Assembly (NCBI GenBank): GCA_030706685.1
Contig: JAUZOA010000026.1
Location: 1-57,482, forward strand
Reading direction: 5' to 3'
Source: Bacteroidota bacterium
GTDB lineage: Bacteria; Bacteroidota; Bacteroidia; Chitinophagales; Chitinophagaceae
Length of the DNA stretch: 57,482 bases
Of this stretch, positions 9,220 through 17,381 are shown one piece after another (position 1 is the first letter of the stretch; the number at the start of each line of letters is the position of its first letter). Made by a program: the position numbers and the translations under genes. The notes beneath the pieces were generated by a model. That model was not told where the DNA came from. It did not search any database and worked only from the letters and a program-made list of their open reading frames with translations.

Positions 9220-9690
9220 CTAACTAACGCGTTTCCAGGTTAAAGTGCGGGTAATCGGTTCACCCCCGGTCGTTGTGGTCTCCAACTGGATGATTAATTT
9301 ATCATCATTGACCCGGAGATCGCGCGAAACGGTTATCCCGATATTGGAAGGATTGATTGAGCCAATGAGTGTATGTGCTACTTTACCCGTTTGTTCATTC
9401 ACTTCATAAGTTCCGAAATAAGCATCATAGCCTCCGACAGCGACTGTATTATTCTGACCGGAATAGGATGGTTGACTGAGGAGATTGTCCGGAGACCTCT
9501 CGCGCTTCATAAACTGCGCGGCAAAATGGGTGACCGCGTAAGAGAGGATGCCAACCGGGTCAGCGCCTAATACAGGATCAATCCTTTGCTGCCCGTCTTT
9601 TGTCCAATCTTCACGGGACTGCAACCACCAAACGCCCTGTATGGTCGTAGCCAACCCGCTTGAAGGAGGAGGAAGAATTTGCATACTCAT
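9220..9690 (-). CDS. Lipocalin-like domain protein
   Basis: 156 residues matching the bacterial lipocalin-like family. It has an early IQGVWWLQSREDW strand, PVGILSYAVTHFAAQFM, then GGYDAYFGTYEVNEQTGKV and a C-terminal LTWKRVS. No signal peptide is seen, so it is probably cytoplasmic. These small barrels are thought to bind hydrophobic ligands, but function in this branch is undefined. The gene is apparently followed closely by a frameshifted small membrane gene on the same strand side. Confidence 0.8.
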   Translation of the reverse strand: MSMQILPPPSSGLATTIQGVWWLQSREDWTKDGQQRIDPVLGADPVGILSYAVTHFAAQFMKRERSPDNLLSQPSYSGQNNTVAVGGYDAYFGTYEVNEQTGKVAHTLIGSINPSNIGITVSRDLRVNDDKLIIQLETTTTGGEPITRTLTWKRVS

Positions 9691-9737
9691 TTTTCCCGGT
9701 AATTTTTTCGTAAAGATAAAGAGTAGCGATAAGGAGA

Positions 9738-9949
9738 TTAATTTTTTTTAGCGGTAAGTATACCAACGATTACAGTTATAATGATGAAGATAAGAAGGGT
9801 AACAGACCATATTTTATCCCTGAATTTTCCAGGTCTCTGTTCATACCAGGAGCGTCCCGGATTTTTTTGGCGCCCTTAAACCCGTTATAGGCAAGATAGA
9901 GCCAAACGAGCACTATAAATACCGGCGCATATAGCAGGTAGATTTTCAA
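9738..9949 (-). pseudogene. Small two-helix membrane protein gene split by a 7-A homopolymer
   Basis: The frame from a TTG at 9949 reads LKIYLLYAPVFIVLVWLYL, then YNGFKGAKK, and goes out of frame at a run of seven As on the minus strand (9862-9868). One extra A would continue it as NPGRSWYEQRPGKFRDKIW and a second hydrophobic helix, SVTLLIFIIITVIVGIL, ending TAKKN. The joined product would be about 70 residues with two transmembrane helices. It starts 12 bases after the DinB stop and ends 47 bases before the lipocalin-like start, so it may have been the middle gene of a small operon. It could be a real frameshift, slippage-dependent expression or a sequencing error. Confidence 0.55.
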
Positions 9950-9961
9950 ATTTGTTACAGG

Positions 9962-10459
9962 CTAAGCAAATGGATTTTCATCAGCCGATGGCCCATAAAT
10001 AGAAGGCAAAGGAATATTCAGCGTTCTTAAATACGTAGATAATTGCCCCCGGTGGTGAAACAAATGATTAAACACCAGCAACCGGGTAAATAACGGGATG
10101 GGCAATGTGAAAATAACCGAACCGTTTTTAGTTAAGTTCCATGACTTATTTTCCCAGTTTTCACCGGTATTCTTCAATAGTTCTTTTGCCTGGGTGCAAC
10201 TGGTTTTGAAACTGTCTGAAATTTCATCTTTGTCTTTGGGCGAAGGATGCTGTGTTAAGATTTCAAGGCTTGTGTTTCCTTCGCTGGCGAAGGTTAAATA
10301 GCGACCCGGTATAGTCGCGACGTGATGGGCTAATTGACCTAAGGTCATGGCCTTGGGATGAGGTTGCCAGTTTAATTTATCGGCAGGAACCCTGTCGAGC
10401 AGTTTTGCGGTTGAAACTAATTCGTGTTCCAGTTCCGCAATCAGATTTTTTGAACTCAT
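9962..10459 (-). CDS. DinB family protein
   Basis: 165 residues of a DinB-like four-helix bundle. Family features are the opening helix LIAELEHELVSTAKLLDRVP, LNWQPHPKAMTLGQLAHHVA with a likely metal-ligand His, and LLVFNHLFHHRGQLSTYLR with further His residues near the C-terminus. DinB proteins are metal-dependent; some are thiol transferases or bacillithiol-type enzymes, most are undefined. It starts 83 bases downstream of the Crp/Fnr gene on the same strand, so the regulator may control it. Confidence 0.88.
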   Translation of the reverse strand: MSSKNLIAELEHELVSTAKLLDRVPADKLNWQPHPKAMTLGQLAHHVATIPGRYLTFASEGNTSLEILTQHPSPKDKDEISDSFKTSCTQAKELLKNTGENWENKSWNLTKNGSVIFTLPIPLFTRLLVFNHLFHHRGQLSTYLRTLNIPLPSIYGPSADENPFA

Positions 10460-10542
10460 TTTACTTTATTTTTAAGTGACACTGCAAAAAAAGCCCGGGT
10501 ACCGTGTTCAAAACGGTATCAAAAGATACATAGGAGAAAAAA

Positions 10543-11172
10543 TTAAATGATTTTGATGGAACCGCGGTGAAGTTCTACAATCTTGTCCATCTCAAATTGT
10601 TTGAGAATCCTTGAAATGACTACCCGGGTAGTGCCTAATTCGTTGGCCAGTTCCTGGTGTGATATTTCGATTTCTTTGCCGGGTTGTTTTGAAATCCGGG
10701 ATTGGAGGTAGGATAAAACTCTTTTGTCAATATGGTCAAAAGCTACACTTTCAAATGTATTTAAAAGCTCATCGTACCTGTTCCTGAAAGTCCGGATAAC
10801 AAAATTGTTCCAGGATGAATATTCTTTTTGCCATTGGGTTACAAATCTTGTCGGTACCGTCAAGGCCTCGGTTTGTTCCCTGGCCACGGCCTGCGAAGGG
10901 CTTTGGTTATTAAAAAAACAAGCTGATAGAGACATCATGCAGGTTTGAGAAGGCTCGACATAATACAGCAATATTTCCCTGTCTTCTTTTGTCTGGTAAA
11001 CCCGGAGTGAGCCTGATACAACAATCGGTACCACTTTTACAAATTCGCCTTCTCTTACAATGGTATCGCCTTTTTCGAATACTTGCAGCTCACAATGCTG
11101 CAATATCTCTTCCCGTAGTTCAGGTTCTGAAAAGAAGTTGATTTGTTTGAATATGTCGGATGAAGGAGTCAT
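10543..11172 (-). CDS. Crp/Fnr family transcriptional regulator
   Basis: About 209 residues from the ATG at 11172; a start at 11196 would add eight unconserved residues. The N-terminal cyclic-nucleotide-binding fold is seen in EKGDTIVREGEFVKVVPIVVSGSLRVY and LLYYVEPSQTCMMSLSACFF. The dimer helix precedes an HTH_Crp domain with ISHQELANELGTTRVVISRILKQFE and a short wing ending SIKII. There is no N-terminal Fnr cysteine cluster, so direct [4Fe-4S] oxygen sensing is unlikely. The single-gene operator upstream was not identified. The neighbouring DinB gene is a plausible target. Confidence 0.92.
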   Translation of the reverse strand: MTPSSDIFKQINFFSEPELREEILQHCELQVFEKGDTIVREGEFVKVVPIVVSGSLRVYQTKEDREILLYYVEPSQTCMMSLSACFFNNQSPSQAVAREQTEALTVPTRFVTQWQKEYSSWNNFVIRTFRNRYDELLNTFESVAFDHIDKRVLSYLQSRISKQPGKEIEISHQELANELGTTRVVISRILKQFEMDKIVELHRGSIKII

Positions 11173-11521
11173 TTGATAAATTTTGCGCGACTTCAAATTT
11201 ACAAAACCCCGTTTATCCTGTTACACTAAGCCCGGGTTTGTACCAGGCAAGCCTCAATGAAAATATAGTTTTGGTATGTCGAACGCACCGGGCGCCAGGA
11301 TTCACCAGCTTCTGCTTCATGGGTTTTTCATCCCGGATTGCCATTATACTTATCCAGGCTCTTTGTTATGACCAGCCTTCATGGTTCAAAAAACAAATAA
11401 TCTATGGATAATGTTCTATTTTGGCACTTTTCGGGAAGGGAGAAAAGCCGCATTCGATCGTGCTGCCTGTTAGCCGGATCGGTAAGAAGAATCAATTTAA
11501 CCACCGGCGATAAATAAGGAT
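11173..11521. other. Divergent intergenic region
   Basis: This separates the Crp/Fnr gene (-) and the DUF5703 gene (+) and must hold both promoters. CTATTTTGG near 11409 resembles the TAnnTTTG -7 box for the plus-strand gene. No supported coding region is seen. Confidence 0.4.
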
Positions 11522-13831
11522 ATGAAAAATAAATTAGTATACTGTCTTATCGGATTTTTTGCCTGTGTACGATTATATGCGCAGGTAAACGAGGCTGCCT
11601 ATGATATTGTATGGACCAGCCAAAGTAAAAACTCTTCCGAGTCCATGCCCTGTGGCGGTGGAGATATTGGCATGAATATATGGGTGGAAAACGGCGACCT
11701 GCTTATTTATGTCGCCCGTAGCGGAAGCTTCAATGAAGACAATGCATTGATGAAAGCAGGCAGGATAAGAGTAAAATTATTCCCCAATCCCTTTGATGGA
11801 AAAGCTTTTAAACAGGAGCTGCATTTGCATGAAGGATTTGTAACGGTTGAGGGCGAAAATAACGGAGTAAAAGCAACCGTAAAAATATGGGCCGAAGTAT
11901 TCAGCCCTGTTGTGCATGTTGATGTAAATGCAGCCAAAAAAATAACCGTAGAAGCTGCTTATGAAAGCTGGCGTTACCAGGACAGGATCATCAAAGCAAG
12001 GGAAAACTTTGCCAACTCCTGGAAATGGGCCGCTCCAAAGAACAACGTTTATAAAAAAGACAGCATTGATTTTAATGGTAATGAGGTACTGTTTTATCAT
12101 CACAATATGGCTGAAACCATTTTTGATGTTACCGTTGCCCAGCAGTCGATGGACGCGGTGAAAGAGCAATTGTACAACCCGCTTAAGTATCTCACATTCG
12201 GCGGCTCATTCAGCGGAAAGAATTTTTCCGGGGCAGGTACTTATACGGGCATATCTGTAAATACCGATTATAAAGGATGGAAATTAAAAAGCAATGCCCC
12301 TGCGCGACAACATTCCTTAAGCCTGTACCTCTATACAGAACAGCAGGAGGATATTGGAATATGGAAGCGATCATTGGATTCCATTAAAGTGCTGTCCAGG
12401 ATGGATAGTAAAACAGCCTTTGCAAGATCGCAACAGTGGTGGCATGATTTCTGGGATCGCAGTTTTATATTCATAGATAAGACCCATCCATCAGCCAAAG
12501 CCTGGGAAGCTGGCAGGAATTACCAGTTGTTCCGGTATATGCTGGCATGCAACGCACTCGGAATATGGCCGACAAAATTTAATGGAGGTTTATTGACCGT
12601 GGATCCTGTTTTTACGGATACTTCCAATAAACTTACTCCCGATTACCGCAACTGGGGTGGCGGTCTTCATACTATGCAAAACCAGCGGCTGGTTTATTAT
12701 CCCATGATCAAAAACGGCGACTGGGATATACTGCAGGCGCAATTCGGTTTTTACCTGAGAATACTAAAAAACGCCGAATTGCGGAGTAAAGTGTACTGGA
12801 ATCACGGCGGAGCCTGCTTTACAGAGCAAATGGAAAACTATGGTTTGCCGGATTACGCGGAGTATGGACAAAACCGCCCGGATAATTTTGATAAAGGTGT
12901 TGAATACAATGCATGGCTCGAATATTTATGGGATACCGTACTGGAGTTTTGCCAGATGATGCTGGATGAACAACGATATACCGGCAGGGATATTCATGAG
13001 CGGGTGCCATTTATTGAAAGCTGCCTGCAATTCTTTGACGAGCATTACCAATACCTCGCAAAAAAGAGAGGCATTAAGCCCCTGGATGAAAATGGAAAAT
13101 TAATCTTGTATCCCGGTGCCGGTGCTGAGACTTACAAGATGGCCTATAATTCTACTTCTACTATTGCCGCTTTACAAACTATTACCAAAAAATTACTTGA
13201 CTTACCAACAGAGTATCTCGACGAGGGACGAAGAAAAAAATGGAGTGATTTTGAAAAACGCATACCCGGCCTGAATTATACAAGTTTCAGCGGGCATGTG
13301 ATGATTGCGCCCGCAAAATTATGGGAGAGAATTAATAATGAAGAGCCGACGCAATTGTACCCCGTATTTCCCTGGGGAATATATGGAGCGGGTAAACCAG
13401 GATTGGATACAGCTATCAATACATGGAGCTATGACACCAATGCCATAAAATTCAGAAATTATATTGGCTGGAAACAGGATAATATCTGGGCGGCACGACT
13501 TGGCCTAAGCGATGAAGCATGGCGGCTGACCTCGCTGAAACTGGCAAACTCGGGAAGAAGGTTTCCCGCGTTCTGGGGTCCCGGTTTTGATTGGGTGCCT
13601 GATCATAACTGGGGTGGCAGCGCCATGATCGGTTTGCAGGAAATGTTATTGCAAACAGATGATAGAAGAATTCTGCTATTTCCTGCCTGGCCGAAAAATA
13701 TTGACGTTCATTTTAAATTACATGCTCCTTATAATACAACCATAGAGGCTGAATTGAAAGAGGGTAAGATCATACTATTGAAAGTTTTGCCTGAAGAAAG
13801 GAGTAAAGATGTGGAAGTGATGTTGAAATAA
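11522..13831 (+). CDS. Secreted DUF5703-domain glycosidase-like protein
   Basis: 769 residues with a signal peptide (about 1-20, ending RLYAQ). The N-terminal DUF5703 region has YDIVWTSQSKNSSESMPCGG and GDIGMNIWVENGDLLIYVAR. The large C-terminal part is an alpha-helical barrel of the six-hairpin glycosidase style, with NWGGGLHTMQNQRLVYYPM, VYWNHGGACFTEQ and NWGGSAMIGLQEML. It resembles the GH95/GH65-like clans but I cannot assign a CAZy family or substrate. The protein is exported and probably acts on plant or microbial polysaccharide side chains. It stands alone between the Crp/Fnr gene and a convergent HAD gene. Confidence 0.85.
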   Translation: MKNKLVYCLIGFFACVRLYAQVNEAAYDIVWTSQSKNSSESMPCGGGDIGMNIWVENGDLLIYVARSGSFNEDNALMKAGRIRVKLFPNPFDGKAFKQELHLHEGFVTVEGENNGVKATVKIWAEVFSPVVHVDVNAAKKITVEAAYESWRYQDRIIKARENFANSWKWAAPKNNVYKKDSIDFNGNEVLFYHHNMAETIFDVTVAQQSMDAVKEQLYNPLKYLTFGGSFSGKNFSGAGTYTGISVNTDYKGWKLKSNAPARQHSLSLYLYTEQQEDIGIWKRSLDSIKVLSRMDSKTAFARSQQWWHDFWDRSFIFIDKTHPSAKAWEAGRNYQLFRYMLACNALGIWPTKFNGGLLTVDPVFTDTSNKLTPDYRNWGGGLHTMQNQRLVYYPMIKNGDWDILQAQFGFYLRILKNAELRSKVYWNHGGACFTEQMENYGLPDYAEYGQNRPDNFDKGVEYNAWLEYLWDTVLEFCQMMLDEQRYTGRDIHERVPFIESCLQFFDEHYQYLAKKRGIKPLDENGKLILYPGAGAETYKMAYNSTSTIAALQTITKKLLDLPTEYLDEGRRKKWSDFEKRIPGLNYTSFSGHVMIAPAKLWERINNEEPTQLYPVFPWGIYGAGKPGLDTAINTWSYDTNAIKFRNYIGWKQDNIWAARLGLSDEAWRLTSLKLANSGRRFPAFWGPGFDWVPDHNWGGSAMIGLQEMLLQTDDRRILLFPAWPKNIDVHFKLHAPYNTTIEAELKEGKIILLKVLPEERSKDVEVMLK

Positions 13832-13896
13832 GCAGAACCGGGTACAGCCTGCAAATAATTTCAAAGGTTGGCTAATAGTAATGACTTCTGCTATTG

Positions 13897-14661
13897 TTAC
13901 TTAGCAAGATAATTCACTAAATCATTCAGGCTATTCCCTGTCCAGTCAGGAGAAACTCCTAATTCTTCGTTTGGCTGATCCTGGCGGTTAATCCAATACG
14001 TAGGATAACCAAATGATTTTGCGCCTGAGGCATCCCAACCCGCAAATGCAACAAAGCCTATTTCAGATTTTTTTAGTTTGAGTCTGTCTATGGCAATCTG
14101 GTATGCCTTTGGACTTGGTTTGTAGCTATGGTTAATATCTGTGCTAAATACATCATAAAACATATCAGCAAGACCATTGACTTTTATATTCTGCCGCAGC
14201 ATTTTTTCCGTCATATTGGACAGGAAAACTAATTTTATACCCGTGTCTTTAAGTGATTGTAAGGCAGGTAATACATCTGGCCAGGTCTTCAAATTTAAAT
14301 AGGCATCCATTAACTTCATGCGCTTTTCCTCCGTAAGATTAACCTTCACGCTTTTAGCTGCGAAGATCAGAGCATCTTGTGTCACCGTCCAAAAATCCTG
14401 GTATTTATCAGATAAGGTGCGCAACCATTGATATTCGAATTGCCTTATTCTCCATAAATTACTTAATTCCTGGCCTTTACCGGGGAACAATTCTTCTGCT
14501 AACGCCAAAATGGGTCTTGGGTCGAAAATAGGGAAAGCGTCAAAGGCCAAAGCCTTTATTTTATTTCCGGGAAAGATTTGCGTTATCGAATCGGGTGCAA
14601 TAGCTCCTATAGCGGTCAAACTTAACAGGTAGTTTATAAAAACTCTTCGGGTATGTTGCAT
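13897..14661 (-). CDS. Tat-signal haloacid-dehalogenase-like protein
   Basis: 254 residues. It starts with a twin-arginine-like signal (TRRVFINYLLSLTAIGAIA). HAD motifs follow: IKALAFDAFPIFDPRP (motif I Asp in FDAF), LVFLSNMTE (motif II Ser), YKPSPKAYQIAIDRL (Lys) and VAFAGWDASGAKSFGYPTYW. This is the type II haloacid dehalogenase layout. Motif I differs from the usual FDAYGTLFD: PI replaces GT, so dehalogenase activity should not be assumed. Periplasmic export of such an enzyme is unusual but occurs in Bacteroidota relatives. Monocistronic and convergent with the DUF5703 gene. Confidence 0.85.
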   Translation of the reverse strand: MQHTRRVFINYLLSLTAIGAIAPDSITQIFPGNKIKALAFDAFPIFDPRPILALAEELFPGKGQELSNLWRIRQFEYQWLRTLSDKYQDFWTVTQDALIFAAKSVKVNLTEEKRMKLMDAYLNLKTWPDVLPALQSLKDTGIKLVFLSNMTEKMLRQNIKVNGLADMFYDVFSTDINHSYKPSPKAYQIAIDRLKLKKSEIGFVAFAGWDASGAKSFGYPTYWINRQDQPNEELGVSPDWTGNSLNDLVNYLAK

Positions 14662-14803
14662 ATAATCTTATCAAAGTAGGGTATAAAATTACAGCAAAGA
14701 TATATTAACTGTTTTGTTCCCCCTTCAGGAGGACAGGGGTCTTACCACTCATCCGTCCTGAAACTTGATTTCTGGAAATTCTACCTGCCCACCGTTGGAT
14801 TTT

Positions 14804-14917
14804 ACCAACCGGTCCATTAAGGATATCGCGTTTAGCACGGGTTTTGACGATCCTTATTATTTCTTCAAACGGTTCAGGGCTATTATTGGGATGTCGCCCC
14901 AAAATACCGGGCTATGA
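14804..14917 (+). pseudogene. C-terminal remnant of an AraC-family regulator
   Basis: The plus strand from about 14804 reads SIKDIAFSTGFDDPYYFFKR, then FRAIIGMSPQNTGL and a stop at 14915-14917. This is the second HTH and end of an AraC-type domain (usual form SIKEIAFxxGFDDPYYFxRxFKK). No regulator sequence is recognised upstream in any frame, so only the last 35 or so codons survive. The minus-strand frame over the same bases is a shadow. It lies just beyond the 3' end of hypE. Confidence 0.75.
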
Positions 14918-14952
14918 ATAATGAGTGAAAAGGGTTTTATTACTGTTGTCGG

Positions 14953-15990
14953 TCAGCAAATCCTCGGCAATTGTTCTCCGGGTAAATAATTCACTACACG
15001 TTTTCCCCCGATGGTACTCTTCAGGATCACTTTCCCAGGATGATCAGTGGTTACTTCACCAATCATGGATGCGTCGAAGCCATTTTCATCTTTTCTTAGT
15101 TCAGCCAGGAAATTGTTGGCGGTTTCTTTTTTGACAATGGCAACAAACAGGCCTTCGTTGGCAATATAAAGGGGGTCCAGTCCCAGCATTTCACAGGCGC
15201 CTTCTACCTGTATATCGATGGGAAGATCAGCCTGGTTTAGCTCGTAGCCAAGACGGGTAAGACCGCAAACTTCATTTAATACGGAAGCGAGTCCTCCTCT
15301 TGTGGGATCGCGAAGAAATTTAATATCGCTTCCAAATTGATCTAAGAGCTTCATTACCGTAAAATGCAGCGCTGCCGTATCACTTTTGACAGAGGTATCG
15401 AAGCTAAGTCCCTTTCGCAGACTCATGATAGCAATACCGTGAGTAGCGAGTTTTCCGCTGATGATAATCTTGTCGCCCGGCGCTATATTATTATGATGAA
15501 TATTTGCCGAAGAATGAATCAGCCCGATCCCGGAAGTATTGATAAATATTTTATCACCTTTCCCTTTTTCCACTACTTTGGTGTCTCCTGTAACAATATG
15601 GATATTGGCTTTTGCCGCTGCTTCTTTTATGCTAACCAATATTTCTCCAAACTCTTCCATTCTTAAGCCTTCTTCCAGTATAAATGCTAATGATAAATAT
15701 TTGGCACAGGCGCCGCACATGGCGAGATCATTTACAGTACCATTGACAGCCAGGTCGCCAATATTGCCGCCAGGAAAGAAGACAGGGCTTACCACATAGC
15801 TATCGGTACTAAATGCAACATTGCCTGTTAAGGAAAAAGAGGCTCCGTCGTGTTGCTGATCCAGCCAATCATTTTTTAGAATATCGAATACGCCGCTTTG
15901 CAATAAACGATGAGTCAGCAAACCCCCGCTTCCGTGGCCTAATGTTATTACATCAAAATCAAACTTTGGTATCGCGCATTCTGTCTTCAT
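14953..15990 (-). CDS. hypE: [NiFe] hydrogenase maturation carbamoyl dehydratase HypE
   Basis: 345 residues from the ATG at 15990, two bases past... the hypD stop region; a longer frame from 16059 would overlap hypD by 65 bases and adds no family sequence. HypE dehydrates the thiocarboxamide on its C-terminal Cys to thiocyanate, giving the cyanide ligands of the active-site iron. The family start ITLGHGSGGLLTHRLL is present, as is the ATP-binding core GDLAVNGTVNDLAMCGA, DPTRGGLASVLNEV, and the diagnostic C-terminus ending PRIC with the carrier Cys as last residue. It is the last gene of the hyp run, and no terminator is obvious after it. Confidence 0.97.
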   Translation of the reverse strand: MKTECAIPKFDFDVITLGHGSGGLLTHRLLQSGVFDILKNDWLDQQHDGASFSLTGNVAFSTDSYVVSPVFFPGGNIGDLAVNGTVNDLAMCGACAKYLSLAFILEEGLRMEEFGEILVSIKEAAAKANIHIVTGDTKVVEKGKGDKIFINTSGIGLIHSSANIHHNNIAPGDKIIISGKLATHGIAIMSLRKGLSFDTSVKSDTAALHFTVMKLLDQFGSDIKFLRDPTRGGLASVLNEVCGLTRLGYELNQADLPIDIQVEGACEMLGLDPLYIANEGLFVAIVKKETANNFLAELRKDENGFDASMIGEVTTDHPGKVILKSTIGGKRVVNYLPGEQLPRIC

Positions 15991-15994
15991 TGTC

Positions 15995-17101
15995 TCAAAT
16001 GGTTGGGTTGAGTTCCACGGCGCCGGAATAATGATAATAAGCGGCGCAAGCTCCTTCACTGCTCACCATGGGAGCGCCTACCGGGTGTTCCGGTTTGCAA
16101 CGTCCTCCGAAGTTGGGACATTGAAGCGGTTTTTTTAACCCTTTCATGATATCACCGCTGATACAATCATTGTTTTCTTCTGCAAATGGCATGGCGAGGC
16201 TGAACTTTACCCTTGCATTATATTTTTTGTAGTTGTCATTTACTTCATAACCGCTTGATGAAATCAGGCCAATGCCCCGCCATGTGCGGTCGGTTATGGT
16301 GAACACTTCCTGTATGGAATCTTTTGCCGGTTTATTGCCTTCCCGCAGTACCGATCTTGCATACTGGTTCTCTACTTTGTATTCTCCTTTTTCCAATTGA
16401 AGGATGGTCATTAATATTCCCTGTAATAAATCTAATGGTTCAAACCCTGTTACCACCACCGGTACTTTATATTTCGCAGCGATCGGGTAATATTCTTCTG
16501 TGCCCATAATGGTGCATACATGACCCGCTGCAAGGAATGCGTCAATTTTATTTTCTTTGTCACTTAACAACGCTTCCATAGCAGGAGGCACCGTTACATG
16601 TGATGCAAGAATACTGTAATTATTAATGCCGAGTTTATGGGCTTGTATTACACTCAGGGCATTGGCAGGCGCTGTAGTTTCAAAGCCCACGGCAAAAAAG
16701 ACAACTTCTTTGCCCGGGTTTTCCCGTGCAATCTGGACGGCTTCGAGAGGGGAATACAAAATCCTTACATCAGCGCCTTTTACTTTTATTTCAAGCAGGC
16801 TTTTACCGGAGCCGGGCACCCGCAGCATATCGCCGAAAGAACATAGTATGACATTATCCTGCTGGGCAAGATAAATAGCTTCATCTATCACACTTACACT
16901 GGTAACACATACCGGGCAACCGGGGCCATGCACCATGGTGATATATTTGGGCAGCAGGTCAAGGATGCCATTTCTTACAAGGCTGTGAGTTTGCCCGCCG
17001 CATATTTCCATCAGCGTCCATGGCTTTGTTGTCACCCTGCGGATCTCATTAAAATAAAGCCTGGCTTGTTCCGCGTCCCTGTATTCCGATAAATATTTCA
17101 T
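15995..17101 (-). CDS. hypD: [NiFe] hydrogenase maturation protein HypD
   Basis: 368 residues, normal length. HypD is the [4Fe-4S] scaffold on which, with HypC, the Fe(CN)2CO unit is assembled. Conserved motifs are [10 protein letters not shown] (Cys34), [12 protein letters not shown] (Cys62 and Cys65), [16 protein letters not shown], and the C-terminal iron-sulfur region [15 protein letters not shown] followed by [12 protein letters not shown]. Its start overlaps the end of hypC by four bases (ATGA), indicating translational coupling, and hypE begins four bases beyond its stop. Confidence 0.98.
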   Translation of the reverse strand: MKYLSEYRDAEQARLYFNEIRRVTTKPWTLMEICGGQTHSLVRNGILDLLPKYITMVHGPGCPVCVTSVSVIDEAIYLAQQDNVILCSFGDMLRVPGSGKSLLEIKVKGADVRILYSPLEAVQIARENPGKEVVFFAVGFETTAPANALSVIQAHKLGINNYSILASHVTVPPAMEALLSDKENKIDAFLAAGHVCTIMGTEEYYPIAAKYKVPVVVTGFEPLDLLQGILMTILQLEKGEYKVENQYARSVLREGNKPAKDSIQEVFTITDRTWRGIGLISSSGYEVNDNYKKYNARVKFSLAMPFAEENNDCISGDIMKGLKKPLQCPNFGGRCKPEHPVGAPMVSSEGACAAYYHYSGAVELNPTI

Positions 17102-17349
17102 TTGTTTTCCAGTTCGTTCGTTTCCCCGATCTGTTTCAGGTATTCAAAGGTTATTTTCGCTTCTTCTTCATCTATCCTGCTGATAGCTACGCCTACATGC
17201 ACTAAAACATAATCATTAATCACTGCATCCGGCACCATGCACAGGTTCACATCGTTGGTAATACCGCCGAAAGAAACCTTTCCTGTTTTGAAAGTTTCAT
17301 CAACCGTATCACTGATGGACAATATTTTACCGGGAATAGCTAAACACAT
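17098..17349 (-). CDS. hypC: Hydrogenase maturation chaperone HypC
   Basis: 83 residues beginning [12 protein letters not shown], the family signature in which Cys2 binds the iron and the hydrogenase large subunit precursor. [11 protein letters not shown] and [18 protein letters not shown] complete the small OB-like fold. It overlaps hypD by four bases and lies 32 bases downstream of hypF in the same run. Only one HypC-like protein is seen in the window. Confidence 0.97.
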   Translation of the reverse strand: MCLAIPGKILSISDTVDETFKTGKVSFGGITNDVNLCMVPDAVINDYVLVHVGVAISRIDEEEAKITFEYLKQIGETNELENK

Positions 17350-17381
17350 ATTTTCAATTTATAGGTTATCATTTGGCCGGC

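Noticed and set aside
10489-10518. TACCGT/ACGGTA hairpin before a seven-T run on the minus strand
   Set aside because: The T-run is seven bases away from the stem and the stem is only 6 bp, so it is not a convincing terminator.
11160-11411. 83-residue plus-strand open frame overlapping the Crp/Fnr start
   Set aside because: Runs antisense into the regulator gene and across the promoter region, with no domain signal.
14705-14902. 65-residue minus-strand open frame
   Set aside because: It is the shadow of the plus-strand AraC remnant, which explains the sequence better.
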